A stretch of 64,000 bases of DNA from an uncultured Rickettsiaceae bacterium (lineage in GTDB: Bacteria; Pseudomonadota; Alphaproteobacteria; Rickettsiales; Rickettsiaceae), in the NCBI GenBank assembly GCA_905479865.1, contig CAJQOD010000020.1, forward strand, positions 21,222 to 85,221, in the 5' to 3' direction. Position 1 is the stretch's first letter; every line of letters begins with the position of its first letter. Under the pieces are notes generated by a model. It saw only the letters and a list, made by a program, of their open reading frames with translations, did not search any database and had not been told where the DNA came from. The position numbers and the translations under genes are program-made. Shown here piece after piece: positions 9,493-18,950 of the stretch.

Positions 9493-10275
9493 TTATTTAT
9501 AATTGCAAAATGTACGCGAATTATCCTTTTGCAAAAATTCTACAATTTCTTGTATTATCTTGTTGTTTGGATATTGTTCTTTAGCCATTTCAATCCGTTT
9601 GTTAAAAACATACTCTGAATTTTCGTTGAAAATCTCCTTAATGACCTTGCTAGCTTCTATAGATTGTTTTTTATCAAAGCCTCTTCTGTTCATGCCAACT
9701 AGATTCAACCCTTCAAGATGCGCTCTATCACTTGAAGCTAAGCCATACGGCACCAAATCCCGAACAACCGCTGAAACACCTCCAACCATAGTGTGAGGAC
9801 CAATACGGCAAAATTGTTGTACTGCAGACAAACCACCAATAATTGCGAAATCACCAACTTCAACGTGACCGGCTAAACTAACATAATTGGCAAAAATCAC
9901 ATTATTTCCAACTCTGCAGTTATGAGCAATATGCACGCCAACCATGAAGAGGCAATTATCCCCGACTTCAGTAATCATGTTGCCATCTGCCGTTCCGTGC
10001 TGAATAGTAACGTATTCTCGAATAGTATTATTCTTTCCAATAATAATTTCGGAATCTTCCCCATTATATTTAAGGGTTTGTGGATATGATAAAGAGGCAA
10101 ACGGGTAAATCGTAGTTCCCTCGCCAATCGTTATTCTACCTTCTGTTACAATGTGCGATTTAAACTCAACATTATCTCCAATAACTGCGCCATTACCTAT
10201 GATACAATATGGACCGATTTTAACATTATTGCCAAGCTTTACATTCTTACCAATAATTGCACTTGTATGAATCAT
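9493..10275 (-). CDS. lpxA: UDP-N-acetylglucosamine O-acyltransferase LpxA
   Basis: LpxA performs the first acylation of lipid A, moving an R-3-hydroxyacyl chain from ACP to UDP-GlcNAc. The 260 residues begin with hexapeptide repeats (IHTSAIIGKNVKLGNNVKIG) that form a left-handed beta helix. The catalytic histidine sits in GVHIAHNCRVGN, and LSAVQQFCRIG and GLNLVGMNRRGF lead into the C-terminal helical part. It overlaps the fabZ stop by one base. Confidence 0.96.
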   Translation of the reverse strand: MIHTSAIIGKNVKLGNNVKIGPYCIIGNGAVIGDNVEFKSHIVTEGRITIGEGTTIYPFASLSYPQTLKYNGEDSEIIIGKNNTIREYVTIQHGTADGNMITEVGDNCLFMVGVHIAHNCRVGNNVIFANYVSLAGHVEVGDFAIIGGLSAVQQFCRIGPHTMVGGVSAVVRDLVPYGLASSDRAHLEGLNLVGMNRRGFDKKQSIEASKVIKEIFNENSEYVFNKRIEMAKEQYPNNKIIQEIVEFLQKDNSRTFCNYK

Positions 10276-10730
10276 TACTCTTCCTTAGTTTTATCCTTTA
10301 CCATCGCTGTAAACATGCATTCGGCTGCCACCTTGCCCTCAACTTCAGCTCTTGCCCTGAATTTCCAAACAGAACCTCTATTTTGTATGATGCTTGCATA
10401 CATGGTTAATGTATCACCAGGTTCAACTATTTTGCGAAATTTGGACTCATCAATCGACATGAAAAATACCTCTTTATCTTTGGTACTTTCCATAGATTTT
10501 GCAACAAGTACTGCAGATAACTGAGCCATTGCTTCGATAATCAATACACCTGGCATCACTGGCCTTGTCGGAAAATGTCCCGTAAATTGTGGCTCGTTAG
10601 CCGTGACATTTTTTATACCAACAATCGACTCATGGAGTTTAATTTCCGTCACCCGATCTACTAGCAAAAAAGGATAGCGATGGGGTATAATCGACATTAT
10701 CTCGTTTATATCAATTCTTTCTTTAGTCAT
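10275..10730 (-). CDS. fabZ: 3-hydroxyacyl-ACP dehydratase FabZ
   Basis: FabZ dehydrates 3-hydroxyacyl-ACP in fatty acid elongation and shares its substrate pool with LpxA and LpxD, which explains its place between them. The 151-residue hot-dog protein has [12 protein letters not shown] near the start, His52 in [11 protein letters not shown] and Glu66 in LIIEAMAQ as the catalytic pair. It starts in a 4-base overlap with the lpxD stop. Confidence 0.96.
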   Translation of the reverse strand: MTKERIDINEIMSIIPHRYPFLLVDRVTEIKLHESIVGIKNVTANEPQFTGHFPTRPVMPGVLIIEAMAQLSAVLVAKSMESTKDKEVFFMSIDESKFRKIVEPGDTLTMYASIIQNRGSVWKFRARAEVEGKVAAECMFTAMVKDKTKEE

Positions 10731-11743
10731 TTGCCTTTTCCTTTAATCAATTTCTTCATCATAATTGTTTGTTTATGCCACTCTCTGATTGGAACCGCAG
10801 GTGTGCCTCCCATGATTCCTGGCTCTTTTATATCTTGAATCACACCGCCTTGACCAGCAATTTGTACTCCATCTGCAATAGTAATATGCCCAGCAACCCC
10901 AACTTGGCCGCCTAAAGCGCAGTAAGAGCCTATCTTGCTGCTGCCGGCAATGCCGACTTGAGCAACCAGAATCGCACCCTTTTTGATGTGAGCATTATGA
11001 CCAATCTGAACAAGATTATCAATCCGGCACCAATCCTCAATAATAGTATCCTGCATTGAACCACGATCGATGCAGGAATTAGCACCAATCTCCACGTTAT
11101 TACCAATAATTACGCGACCTGTATGGTATATTTTCTTATGAACACCCTTATCTGTTGAAAAACCAAAGCCATCTTGACCTATTCTGGCACCAGGTAAAAT
11201 AACTACATCCTCGCCTATAATGGAATGGCTAACAGAAACGTTTGAATCAATTCTGGCTCTATTTCCTATCTTTACCTTATAATCAATCACACTGCCCGAC
11301 TCTATGATGCAATTATCACCAATTTCTACTCCGTCTTCAATGACTACATTACGGCCTATATAACAATTCTTACCTATCTTGGTACTATCTGAAACATAGG
11401 CAGTGGGCATAATTTTACTTTCCAGTGATTTACCTGGAGAATAGAACATATCCAGTATCTTTGCATAAGCATGATATGGATTAGCAGCTTTTAATAATGT
11501 AATAGTAGATTCTTCTGTAAAATCTAGTGGAACAATACACGCAAATGCCTTGCTAGCTTTGAATTCTGCAATATATTTTTTATTGCTTAGGAAACTTATA
11601 TCTGATGAACCGGCTTTAGATAATGACTTGATTCCATCGATAGACCTGTCACCGGCAACAGCAGAAATTTCACAGCCAATGCTCTGGGCAATTTTTGATA
11701 ATTTATACGGACCGGAATTTCTGTAAAAAACCCTACTGGACAT
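10727..11743 (-). CDS. lpxD: UDP-3-O-acylglucosamine N-acyltransferase LpxD
   Basis: LpxD adds the second acyl chain in lipid A synthesis. The 338 residues have the N-terminal uridine-binding domain (about 1-105; [10 protein letters not shown]). A long row of hexapeptide repeats follows, with [14 protein letters not shown], the catalytic-loop histidine in [15 protein letters not shown], and a C-terminal helix. It heads the lpxD-fabZ-lpxA-lpxI group and follows fmt after 115 bases. Confidence 0.96.
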   Translation of the reverse strand: MSSRVFYRNSGPYKLSKIAQSIGCEISAVAGDRSIDGIKSLSKAGSSDISFLSNKKYIAEFKASKAFACIVPLDFTEESTITLLKAANPYHAYAKILDMFYSPGKSLESKIMPTAYVSDSTKIGKNCYIGRNVVIEDGVEIGDNCIIESGSVIDYKVKIGNRARIDSNVSVSHSIIGEDVVILPGARIGQDGFGFSTDKGVHKKIYHTGRVIIGNNVEIGANSCIDRGSMQDTIIEDWCRIDNLVQIGHNAHIKKGAILVAQVGIAGSSKIGSYCALGGQVGVAGHITIADGVQIAGQGGVIQDIKEPGIMGGTPAVPIREWHKQTIMMKKLIKGKGK

Positions 11744-11761
11744 TTTTGTTCCCTATACTTA

Positions 11762-11799
11762 GCTGTTATATTTTTCACGTGTTAAGAGCATATAACAGC
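11762..11799. repeat. 10-bp inverted repeat upstream of lpxD
   Basis: GCTGTTATAT (11762-11771) and its exact reverse complement ATATAACAGC (11790-11799) flank an 18-base loop containing CACGTG. It lies 19 bases before the lpxD start and about 60 bases after fmt. It could be an operator or a 5' leader hairpin; there is no T-run. Confidence 0.4.
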
Positions 11800-11858
11800 A
11801 TTGCATAGTAGTAAAACTAAATATTATGACACCTTTGCAAATATCCATCATATTTTAT

Positions 11859-12779
11859 TTAAGAAAAAATAATAGTCTGAGTTTTGGCAGGTATGCCCCG
11901 AAGATAGTCTGTAGCAGGCATTTTTGCTCTATTTTCTGGCTTTAAAGTTTTAATTATTAGAGTACCCAGACCGCACGCTACTTCAAAATTTTCATTTAGC
12001 AATTCACCGGGATTCACCTGATGCTTATTTTCTGTATATTTGGCAGATAATATCTTGATTATCTTACCTTCATACTTAAAATATACTCCCGGCCAAGGGT
12101 TCATTCCCCTGATTTTACAATCAATCTCAAATGCCGTTTCCTGCCAGTTTACTCTACCTTCTTCCCTGGATAGTTTATGTGCATAAGAGACGCCTTCCTC
12201 GGATTGCTTAATTCTTGGCAAATTTTCAATATTATTTAGCACTTCTATCAACAATTCTCCGCCTATATTTGCACATTGATCGTGCAGTTCCGAAAAAGTA
12301 ACTTTTTCACTAAGAGGAAGCTTTTTATGAAGTAATATATCACCGGTATCCAAGCCTGTATCCATTTGTATAATGCAGATGGCTGTTTCCTTCTCACCGT
12401 TGATTATTGTTCTCTGTAATGGTGCTGCGCCTCGATACTTGGGAAGCCTGGACGGGTGGATATTTAAACAACCATATTTTTTAGCCGCTAATATATTAGC
12501 AGGAATAATAAAACCGTACGCAACAACAACTATGATATCAGCATCGATGGAATCTATAAGTCTTATCGTTTTTTCATCTCTCAAAGTCTTAGGAGTATAA
12601 CTGGGAATATTATTGGATATTGCCAGCTTATGAACCGGAGAATTAGTCAGCTTCATCCCACGCCCTGCAGCTTTTGGTGCTTGAGTGAATATCGCTACAA
12701 CATTATGCTCTGTTGAGTTAATTAATTCTTGAAAAGCCGGAACAGCAAACTCCGGTGTTCCCATAAAGATGACATTCAC
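11859..12779 (-). CDS. fmt: Methionyl-tRNA formyltransferase
   Basis: Fmt formylates initiator Met-tRNA with 10-formyl-tetrahydrofolate. The 306 residues show MNVIFMGTPEFAVPAF at the start, the catalytic LNIHPSRLPKYRGAAPL (about 105-121) and MDTGLDTGDILL (about 141-152). The C-terminal OB-like domain begins near 205 with GMNPWPGVYF. The partner def lies 26 bases upstream, the usual def-fmt pair. The folate operon at 50-53 kb would supply its cofactor. Confidence 0.96.
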   Translation of the reverse strand: MNVIFMGTPEFAVPAFQELINSTEHNVVAIFTQAPKAAGRGMKLTNSPVHKLAISNNIPSYTPKTLRDEKTIRLIDSIDADIIVVVAYGFIIPANILAAKKYGCLNIHPSRLPKYRGAAPLQRTIINGEKETAICIIQMDTGLDTGDILLHKKLPLSEKVTFSELHDQCANIGGELLIEVLNNIENLPRIKQSEEGVSYAHKLSREEGRVNWQETAFEIDCKIRGMNPWPGVYFKYEGKIIKILSAKYTENKHQVNPGELLNENFEVACGLGTLIIKTLKPENRAKMPATDYLRGIPAKTQTIIFS

Positions 12780-12805
12780 GTGCTTAATCCTCAGAATTAA
12801 TTGAA

Positions 12806-13333
12806 TTAAGCTGACATTTTTTTTAATTTTGCCAACCTGCGAAGCACTACATTTTTCCTCAAGTTAGATAAATAATCAATGAGCATTTTTCCATCTAAAT
12901 GATCCATCTCATGCTGAATAGCTCTTGCAAGCCATCCATCTGTTGCAAGCTCCTGAGTTTTATTATTGTAATCAATATATTTCACTTTGACAGATTCCGG
13001 CCTTGCTACTGGAATTCTTTGATCTGGTAAAGACATACAGCCTTCATCTGCTTCTATTATTTCATCAGAACTTTCCAATATTTCAGGATTGGCAATAAAT
13101 AATGGATAAAAGCCCTCGGGCCTTTTTTGTTCGTCATCTTCCTGCAGATCAATAACCATCACTCTTTTCAAAACACCAACCTGATTTGCAGCCAAACCAA
13201 CACCTTTATCTTCATAGATAGTAGCAAGCATATCATCCATAAGCTTGCGTATTGAATTATCTACCAACTCAACTGGAAAAGCTTTCTTGCTTAAGATAGG
13301 GTCTGGTGCTGTAAGAACTGTTAACACTGCCAT
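12806..13333 (-). CDS. def: Peptide deformylase
   Basis: Def removes the formyl group from nascent proteins. All three metal-site motifs are present in the 175 residues: GVGLAANQVG (about 44-53), EGCMSLPD with the metal-binding Cys, and QHEMDHLDG with the HExxH ligands. An extra stretch between motifs I and II (DLQEDDEQKRPEGFYPLF) resembles rickettsial deformylases. It precedes fmt in the same operon. Confidence 0.96.
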   Translation of the reverse strand: MAVLTVLTAPDPILSKKAFPVELVDNSIRKLMDDMLATIYEDKGVGLAANQVGVLKRVMVIDLQEDDEQKRPEGFYPLFIANPEILESSDEIIEADEGCMSLPDQRIPVARPESVKVKYIDYNNKTQELATDGWLARAIQHEMDHLDGKMLIDYLSNLRKNVVLRRLAKLKKMSA

Positions 13334-13429
13334 ATTCTTCTTAATTATTGCTTAACTTAGTTGTAAGCATTGTAACATAAAAAGTTGCTATATGTACACT
13401 GAAATTTTAATACTTCATACCTGTTGGTA

Positions 13430-13867
13430 TTATTCAAAAGGCTTAACTATGACCAATACCACAGCAATAATCATCAAAATTGTCGGTACTTCATTAATTA
13501 ATCTATAAAATTTCTCTGAGTGCTTATTTTCTCCTCTTGCAAAAGCTTTAATCCATCTGGCAAGCAAAGCATGAAAGATGGTAAGAGCCACCACCACAAG
13601 CATCTTTATATGAAACCACATCCCAAGAGCTACAAAACCGTAAATATACGCCGTTAGTAGACCGAAAAAATACGTCAATAATATTGCAGGATTCATAATA
13701 ATCCTGAGCAATCTGCTTTCCATTATTTGAAATGTTTTGTCCATATCTGAGCCTTTTTTAGCTCTGGTATGATACAAAAATAATCTGGGCATATAAAGCA
13801 TCGCTGCCATCCAGGATATCACTGATATTACGTGAATTGATTTGTACCATAAAAAGTAATCTTCCAT
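13430..13867 (-). CDS. hemJ: Protoporphyrinogen oxidase HemJ
   Basis: HemJ is the membrane protoporphyrinogen IX oxidase used by many alphaproteobacteria in place of HemG or HemY. The 145 residues hold four membrane helices. The signatures are KSIHVISVISWMAAMLYMPRLFLYH (about 9-33), with the conserved His and Trp, then RLLRIIMNPAI, LGMWFHIKMLVVV with a second conserved His, and RLINEVPTI near the end. It lies 8 bases after hemH in a hemE-hemH-hemJ operon, giving three late haem steps in one transcript. Confidence 0.92.
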   Translation of the reverse strand: MEDYFLWYKSIHVISVISWMAAMLYMPRLFLYHTRAKKGSDMDKTFQIMESRLLRIIMNPAILLTYFFGLLTAYIYGFVALGMWFHIKMLVVVALTIFHALLARWIKAFARGENKHSEKFYRLINEVPTILMIIAVVLVIVKPFE

Positions 13868-13875
13868 CTTTCTCT

Positions 13876-14931
13876 CTAGCTATTACACAAACATTTTTTA
13901 TAATTACTCGGACATATTCTCGACATATTACTTGATAATAGGAAACTTCCATCTTTTCTACCGGCTTTGATTATTATATCGCTCAATGAGTTTATAAATA
14001 ACTCATTAACACTTAAAGTTGGAACTCTGATGTAATTTATACCATATTTATCTGCTATTTCTTTATACTCTATATCAAGTTCTACCAATGTTTCCACATG
14101 CTCACTAACAAAGGCAATTGGAACTATAATCAATTCCTTTCCTTGCCTTGCTGCTGATTTAATTTCATCTTCGGTATTTGGATCAAGCCACTCTAGCGGC
14201 CCAACTCTGCTCTGATACGTTATTTTATAATCCAAATCTGGATTCATAAGCAAATCGATTACTGATTTTACAGTAGTTTCAACCTGCCACTGATATGGAT
14301 CTCCTGAGGCAATAATTTTCTTGGGCAACCCATGTGCTGAGAATAATATTCTATAATTATTTTTATCTCTCACCTGCTCAATAGCTTGCTTAATAAGATC
14401 AGCGTGCGCTTTAGCAAAATTTTCATCATTTGGATAACAACAAATTATTTTGCAAGGAACATCTATTGAACTTTTTTCTAGTTTTCTGGTAAACTCTTCA
14501 ATAGATGAAGCTGTTGTTGTCGTTGAAAATTGAGGATATAGAGGTAATAATATTATTTCATCAGGTGCATATTGTTCTATCTGCACTACCACTTGATTAG
14601 ACATTGGATGCCAATGTCGCATACACATAAAAATTTCAAAATCCGATTTTAAATTAGACTGCAGATTTTTTTTCAAAGCATCTATTTGCTTTTGGGTTTC
14701 TGCTACAATCGGTGATCTTCCACCAATATTTTTATAAATTTCTTTTGCCGTTTTTTCTCTTCCAACAGAAATAAACCAGGCTATAAAATATCTAAGAATT
14801 GCCGGAAGGTTTATGATTTTTTTATCAAAAAACAAATTAAACAAAAATGGTTTAACCGAAGCTAGGCTATCTGGTCCACCAAGGTTAAATAAAACAATTG
14901 CCGTTTTTTTATTTTTTATGATTCCTGACAT
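13876..14931 (-). CDS. hemH: Ferrochelatase
   Basis: HemH inserts Fe2+ into protoporphyrin IX. The frame can be read from a TTG at 14940, but the ATG at 14931 (MSGIIKNKK) is the natural start; it gives 351 residues and a 23-base overlap with hemE. Visible motifs are IVLFNLGGPDS near the start, YPQFSTTTTASS, the active-site LFSAHGLPKKII with the conserved His, and FVSEHVETLVELD with the catalytic Glu. The C-terminal tail contains a few cysteines, but I do not claim an Fe-S cluster. Confidence 0.95.
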   Translation of the reverse strand: MSGIIKNKKTAIVLFNLGGPDSLASVKPFLFNLFFDKKIINLPAILRYFIAWFISVGREKTAKEIYKNIGGRSPIVAETQKQIDALKKNLQSNLKSDFEIFMCMRHWHPMSNQVVVQIEQYAPDEIILLPLYPQFSTTTTASSIEEFTRKLEKSSIDVPCKIICCYPNDENFAKAHADLIKQAIEQVRDKNNYRILFSAHGLPKKIIASGDPYQWQVETTVKSVIDLLMNPDLDYKITYQSRVGPLEWLDPNTEDEIKSAARQGKELIIVPIAFVSEHVETLVELDIEYKEIADKYGINYIRVPTLSVNELFINSLSDIIIKAGRKDGSFLLSSNMSRICPSNYKKCLCNS

Positions 14932-15928
14932 AATTAACAAGATATTCTACATTCTCAATTGGAGTAATCGGTAATATACCATGTCCCAAATTAAATATGA
15001 AATTTTTATCATCTAAACCAGATAAAATTTCATCAACCGAGGATGCTATATTTTCTTTGCTACCTAATAAAATTACCGGATCCAGGTTACCCTGTACTAC
15101 TATGTTTTTTTGCCACTTTTTCATTTCAGCCAAAGGAATAAACTGATCTACTCCAACACCATCAATACCTGTTAGTTCAATATATTTTTCATAATTATAT
15201 CCTGACCCCCTGGGAAACCCAATTATTGGAACAGATGCATATTTTTCCTTTAGACTAGAGACTATTTTACGTGTCGGGCTTATGACAAAATCATCATATT
15301 GAATGCCACCCAACATTCCAGACCAAGAGTCAAATAACTGAATCACCTCAGCCCCTGCCTCAATTTGACCTGATAGATACTCTATTGTTTTTTCAGTAAT
15401 TAAATCTATAAGTTTTTTGGCAAGATCAGGCTTGTTATAGAGAAAATTTTTACTAACTGAAAAATCTTGCTTGCCTCTTCCCTCCAGCATGTAGCTAACA
15501 ACCGTCCATGGACTACCGGCAAAACCAATTAGTGATACATCTTTTGGAAGAGAGGCTTTTACTTTGCTCACAGTATCGTAGATATTTTTTATTTTGCTTG
15601 AAAATTTATCATTTAGCAAAGTTAAATCATTTTCTGACTCAAATTTTTTCAATACAGGACCCTCTCCCTGTTTAAATGAAACATCCCATCCAAGTGCATG
15701 CGGTAAAACCAGAATATCTGAAAATATAATCGCTGCATCTAAGCCGAATCTGTCTATTGGTTGCATGGTTACTTTTGCTGCTTTATCTGAATCATAGCAG
15801 AGTTCTAAAAAATTACTTACAGAATGTCTAATTTTCATATATTCCGGCATATACCTGCCAGCTTGTCTCATAAACCAAATAGGGATATTTTTATTTTTTT
15901 TCTGAAAAGTTTTTAAAATATGGCTCAT
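14909..15928 (-). CDS. hemE: Uroporphyrinogen decarboxylase
   Basis: HemE converts uroporphyrinogen III to coproporphyrinogen III. The 339 residues carry PIWFMRQAGRYMPEY (about 16-30) with the conserved arginines, SDILVLPHALG with the catalytic Asp, GFAGSPWTVVSYMLEG, and GHGILPITP near the end. It is the first gene leftward of the predicted origin, exactly as in Caulobacter and Rickettsia. Confidence 0.96.
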   Translation of the reverse strand: MSHILKTFQKKNKNIPIWFMRQAGRYMPEYMKIRHSVSNFLELCYDSDKAAKVTMQPIDRFGLDAAIIFSDILVLPHALGWDVSFKQGEGPVLKKFESENDLTLLNDKFSSKIKNIYDTVSKVKASLPKDVSLIGFAGSPWTVVSYMLEGRGKQDFSVSKNFLYNKPDLAKKLIDLITEKTIEYLSGQIEAGAEVIQLFDSWSGMLGGIQYDDFVISPTRKIVSSLKEKYASVPIIGFPRGSGYNYEKYIELTGIDGVGVDQFIPLAEMKKWQKNIVVQGNLDPVILLGSKENIASSVDEILSGLDDKNFIFNLGHGILPITPIENVEYLVNYVRNHKK

Positions 15929-16300
15929 GTATTCTTTTCCTATAACTAATAATATATATATTATATATTTAATTTGTATGTTGTTGGTATAGTGGATAAG
16001 ATAGATTATAACTTACTCACAACTTTATCAACAATTTTATACCCAATAAATATAGTGTATTTATTTACAATTAATTAATTCTGTACGTATATCCACATAA
16101 GGAACTATACAGTGAATATTTTTGTGGATAATATAGGGGCTAATTGTGAGTAAACAGGGAGTTGATAAGTGATACTCAATCGGTACACATAATTATCAAC
16201 ATGATAGTGCAATAGCTATATTCATAGATTTTTCAATAAAAAAGAGCTAAGAATAGAAACCTGACTAACAACACTTATCCACAATATACATGTGTATAAA
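15929..16300. other. oriC: Probable chromosomal replication origin (oriC)
   Basis: This is the longest gene-free stretch here and contains a cluster of DnaA boxes. Perfect TTATCCACA lies at 16275-16283 (+) and 16123-16131 (-). One-mismatch boxes lie at 15991-15999 (-), 16025-16033 (+), 16089-16097 (+) and 16193-16201 (+). Weaker ones are TTACTCACA at 16013-16021 (+) and, inverted, at 16145-16153, and a two-mismatch box at 16160-16168. A very AT-rich stretch (about 15945-15975) could be the unwinding element. The flanks hemE and ppsR match the known origin neighbourhood of Caulobacter and Rickettsia (established knowledge). Genes run away from it on both sides. dnaA itself is not near, which is normal for this group. 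Confidence 0.88.
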
Positions 16301-17119
16301 ATGAAAAAGCTTACAATTCACCTGGTTTCAGAATCTTCCGGCCAAACAGTCAAGCATGCTGCAAATACGGCTTTGTCTAAATTTAGCGATATTGAAGTGA
16401 AAAAATATCATTGGCCGATGACTAGAAACCTTAAAATGCTTGAGGAGGTTTTTGAGAAAGTCAAAAGAAAGCCTGGAGTTATATTATATACCGTATCAGA
16501 TGAAAGGCTACGTGATGCGCTGAAGAAATTTTGCTTTGATGTGAAAATTCCATGTATTTCAGTGGTGAGTACCATAGTTAAAGAGATATCGGAATATATT
16601 GGCGTTGGAGCAGATAGCGGTGTTGGTTATACTAATAAATTTGATGAGACTTATTTTGACAAGGTAGAGGCTATCGAGTATTCTCTGCGTCATGATGATG
16701 GACGAGCCCTAGATGATTTAGAAGAAGCTGATATAATTTTAATAGGCCCTTCGAGAACATCAAAAACTCCAACATCAGTATACTTGGCATATAATGGTTT
16801 TAATACAGCAAATATTCCGCTTGTGCATGGATGTCCTTTTCCAGACTTTTTGCCAAAAATAAATCATTCGGTAATATTTGGTCTAACCATTAATCCAGGC
16901 AGATTGATTGATATTAGAGAAAGTAGAATGAATTTACTGCAAGTACAGGAATCTTCCAATTATACTGATATCAAAATTATTCAAGAGGAATGTCGGCAGG
17001 TAAAGAGGTTATGTTCGGACAATAATTGGAAAATTATAGATGTTTCTATGAGGTCAATAGAAGAAACGGCAGCAATAATTATGAAAACTTACTATGAAAA
17101 TAAGAAGAGGGTAAGTTGA
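16301..17119 (+). CDS. ppsR: Pyruvate,phosphate dikinase / PEP synthase regulatory protein (DUF299)
   Basis: This family is a bifunctional ADP-dependent kinase and Pi-dependent pyrophosphorylase that switches pyruvate,phosphate dikinase or PEP synthase off and on. The 272 residues show the family opening HLVSESSGQTVKHAA, the P-loop-like GPSRTSKTPTS (about 149-159), and YLAYNGFNTANIPL. A GTG at 16292 is an alternative start; ATG 16301 places the first residues as in homologues. It corresponds to RP001, the first gene of the R. prowazekii genome, and lies directly right of oriC. It overlaps coaE by one base. Confidence 0.9.
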   Translation: MKKLTIHLVSESSGQTVKHAANTALSKFSDIEVKKYHWPMTRNLKMLEEVFEKVKRKPGVILYTVSDERLRDALKKFCFDVKIPCISVVSTIVKEISEYIGVGADSGVGYTNKFDETYFDKVEAIEYSLRHDDGRALDDLEEADIILIGPSRTSKTPTSVYLAYNGFNTANIPLVHGCPFPDFLPKINHSVIFGLTINPGRLIDIRESRMNLLQVQESSNYTDIKIIQEECRQVKRLCSDNNWKIIDVSMRSIEETAAIIMKTYYENKKRVS

Positions 17120-17685
17120 TGGATAATGTTGCCGTAACAGGAAGTTTTGCATCAGGAAAGAGTTTTGTCCTAAAATGTGTTCAATCAATGGGTTATAAAG
17201 TTTTTTCATGTGATGATTATGTGCGAGAATTATATCAGGATGTAAATTTACAGAAACTTGTAGAAAGCACCGTAGAGAAACTTGGTAAGTTTGACAAAAA
17301 GCGTCTGGCGGAGATCATTTATGATAACAGTGATTCGAGGAAAAAACTAGAAAATATTATTCATCCAAAAGTACGCAACGAGATAAAGAATTTCGAACAA
17401 CAAAATGCTGGAGAAAAAATTATTTTTATAGAAGTTCCTCTGCTTTTTGAATCTGGTTTTAATGAATATTTTGCCTATACTCTTTGCGTATTTTGTTCAG
17501 AAGATACCAGAATTGCCAGAGCAAAATCCAGAGGTAATATTAATTCTGAATTTTTTGAAAAAATAAAAAAAATACAGCTTAGCCAGGAGGATAAAAAAAA
17601 CAGGGCAGATTTTACTATTGACAGCGAAAAGGAAACAGGTGAAATAAAGGCTGCACTGAAGGAAATCATAGATGGTATAAAATGA
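17119..17685 (+). CDS. coaE: Dephospho-CoA kinase
   Basis: CoaE phosphorylates dephospho-CoA in the last step of CoA synthesis. The 188 residues have a P-loop GSFASGKS (8-15), the substrate-binding [18 protein letters not shown] (family HPxV/I) and VPLLFESGF (family PLLFE). The start ATG shares one base with the ppsR stop. The dnaQ start overlaps its stop by 4 bases (ATGA), so ppsR-coaE-dnaQ is tightly coupled. Confidence 0.94.
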   Translation: MDNVAVTGSFASGKSFVLKCVQSMGYKVFSCDDYVRELYQDVNLQKLVESTVEKLGKFDKKRLAEIIYDNSDSRKKLENIIHPKVRNEIKNFEQQNAGEKIIFIEVPLLFESGFNEYFAYTLCVFCSEDTRIARAKSRGNINSEFFEKIKKIQLSQEDKKNRADFTIDSEKETGEIKAALKEIIDGIK

Positions 17686-18347
17686 ATATTAGAGAGGTTA
17701 TACTAGATACAGAGACAACCGGACTTAGCCCGAAAGACGGCCACCGGATAGTGGAAATTGGTGCGTTGGAGATGGTCAATAAAGTTTTAACCGGTGAGAA
17801 GTTCCATCACTATATTAATCCTGAGAGAGGGATGCCAAATGAGGCTTATAGAGTTCATGGTATTTCCGAGGAATTCTTAAAAGATAAGCCTTTATTCAAA
17901 GATATTGTTCAGGAATTTTTAGAGTTTATTGGTGGAAGTAGTTTGGTGATTCACAATGCTCCATTTGATATAAAATTTCTTAATCATGAGTTTTCTCTTG
18001 TAAGTAAAGCACCATTAGAGCTTTCAGATGCAGTAGACACTTTGCTATTGGCTCGAAAAACTTTTCCTGGGGCAAGGGCGACTTTGGATGCCTTATGTAA
18101 AAGATTCAAAGTCGATAATTCATCCCGTCAATTTCACGGCGCATTGAAAGATGCCGTGTTGCTAGCTGGGGTGTATGTAGAACTTACCGGTGGAAGGCAG
18201 TCAAGTTTTTCCATGCAGGGAGATACAAGTGAGAAAAATCTACTAGATGAATTATCCAGTGCTGCTGTGGGAAATAAATTGTTGATACACCCTACTAGAG
18301 AAGAAAAGGAGCGTCATGGGGAATTTTTGAAAAAGTTTTGTAGTTAA
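17682..18347 (+). CDS. dnaQ: DNA polymerase III epsilon subunit (3'-5' proofreading exonuclease)
   Basis: The 221 residues begin with [11 protein letters not shown] (Exo I; Asp9 and Glu11 are metal ligands). [14 protein letters not shown] (Exo II) follows, and the Exo III region [15 protein letters not shown] carries the His and Asp of DEDDh exonucleases. The C-terminal tail (about 185-221) is where epsilon contacts the polymerase alpha subunit. The place beside the origin after coaE agrees with the R. prowazekii order as I recall it. Confidence 0.94.
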   Translation: MNIREVILDTETTGLSPKDGHRIVEIGALEMVNKVLTGEKFHHYINPERGMPNEAYRVHGISEEFLKDKPLFKDIVQEFLEFIGGSSLVIHNAPFDIKFLNHEFSLVSKAPLELSDAVDTLLLARKTFPGARATLDALCKRFKVDNSSRQFHGALKDAVLLAGVYVELTGGRQSSFSMQGDTSEKNLLDELSSAAVGNKLLIHPTREEKERHGEFLKKFCS

Positions 18348-18350
18348 GGC

Positions 18351-18950
18351 ATGGAACTAAAAAAATCCTTAAGAGTACAAATTTTAATAGATAGAAAAAA
18401 TTTTGATGAAAATAAGTATTCTCATGCAAATAATAATATTGTTAAAAGTGTGCAGGATGTGCTTAACTCCCTCACATCACAGACAAAAAGTAAAAATGCA
18501 ATTCAGTTGAAACCAGATATATTGGACAAAGTCACTATAGTTGGTTTATATTTGTCAATGAAGGGGGAACCAGATTTACTCGAGCTTGCAAATCTTGGAT
18601 TGCGGGTTGCAATACCGAAGTTTCGGGATACTAGTATGGATTTTGTAATGTACGAAATAGGCGAAGAACTTGAAAGAAGTGGATTTGGTAATTTGATGCA
18701 GCCCAGGAGGAACAGGAAACTATCTCCAAATGTTATTGTTATACCAGGGATGGCCTTTAGCATAAATGGAGACAGACTCGGTTTTGGTACCGGTCACTAT
18801 GATCGATATTTTGCAAAAGTTAAATCCACACAAAATGTGACAAAAATCGGTGTGTGTTTTCACGAAAATTTGTACGAATATTTACCACGAGAATACCATG
18901 ATATAAAACTGGACTATATTGTTACTGATAAAACCACAATAGCTTTATGA
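18351..18950 (+). CDS. 5-formyltetrahydrofolate cyclo-ligase
   Basis: The enzyme turns 5-formyl-tetrahydrofolate into 5,10-methenyl-tetrahydrofolate with ATP, returning a dead-end folate to use. The 199 residues show the basic N-terminal helix LKKSLRVQILIDR and the substrate region GLYLSMKGEPD. The C-terminal signature is VIVIPGMAFSINGDRLGFGTG followed by HYDRYF. It starts 3 bases after dnaQ and overlaps cvpA by 4 bases. It is often called fau or ygfA in other species. Confidence 0.9.
   Translation: MELKKSLRVQILIDRKNFDENKYSHANNNIVKSVQDVLNSLTSQTKSKNAIQLKPDILDKVTIVGLYLSMKGEPDLLELANLGLRVAIPKFRDTSMDFVMYEIGEELERSGFGNLMQPRRNRKLSPNVIVIPGMAFSINGDRLGFGTGHYDRYFAKVKSTQNVTKIGVCFHENLYEYLPREYHDIKLDYIVTDKTTIAL

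Noticed and set aside
10153..10524. 123-codon open frame on the plus strand
   Set aside because: It is antisense to lpxA and fabZ, and no domain is recognisable.
16292..16300. GTG start for ppsR
   Set aside because: It adds only three residues and lies within 10 bases of a perfect DnaA box; the ATG at 16301 fits homologues better.
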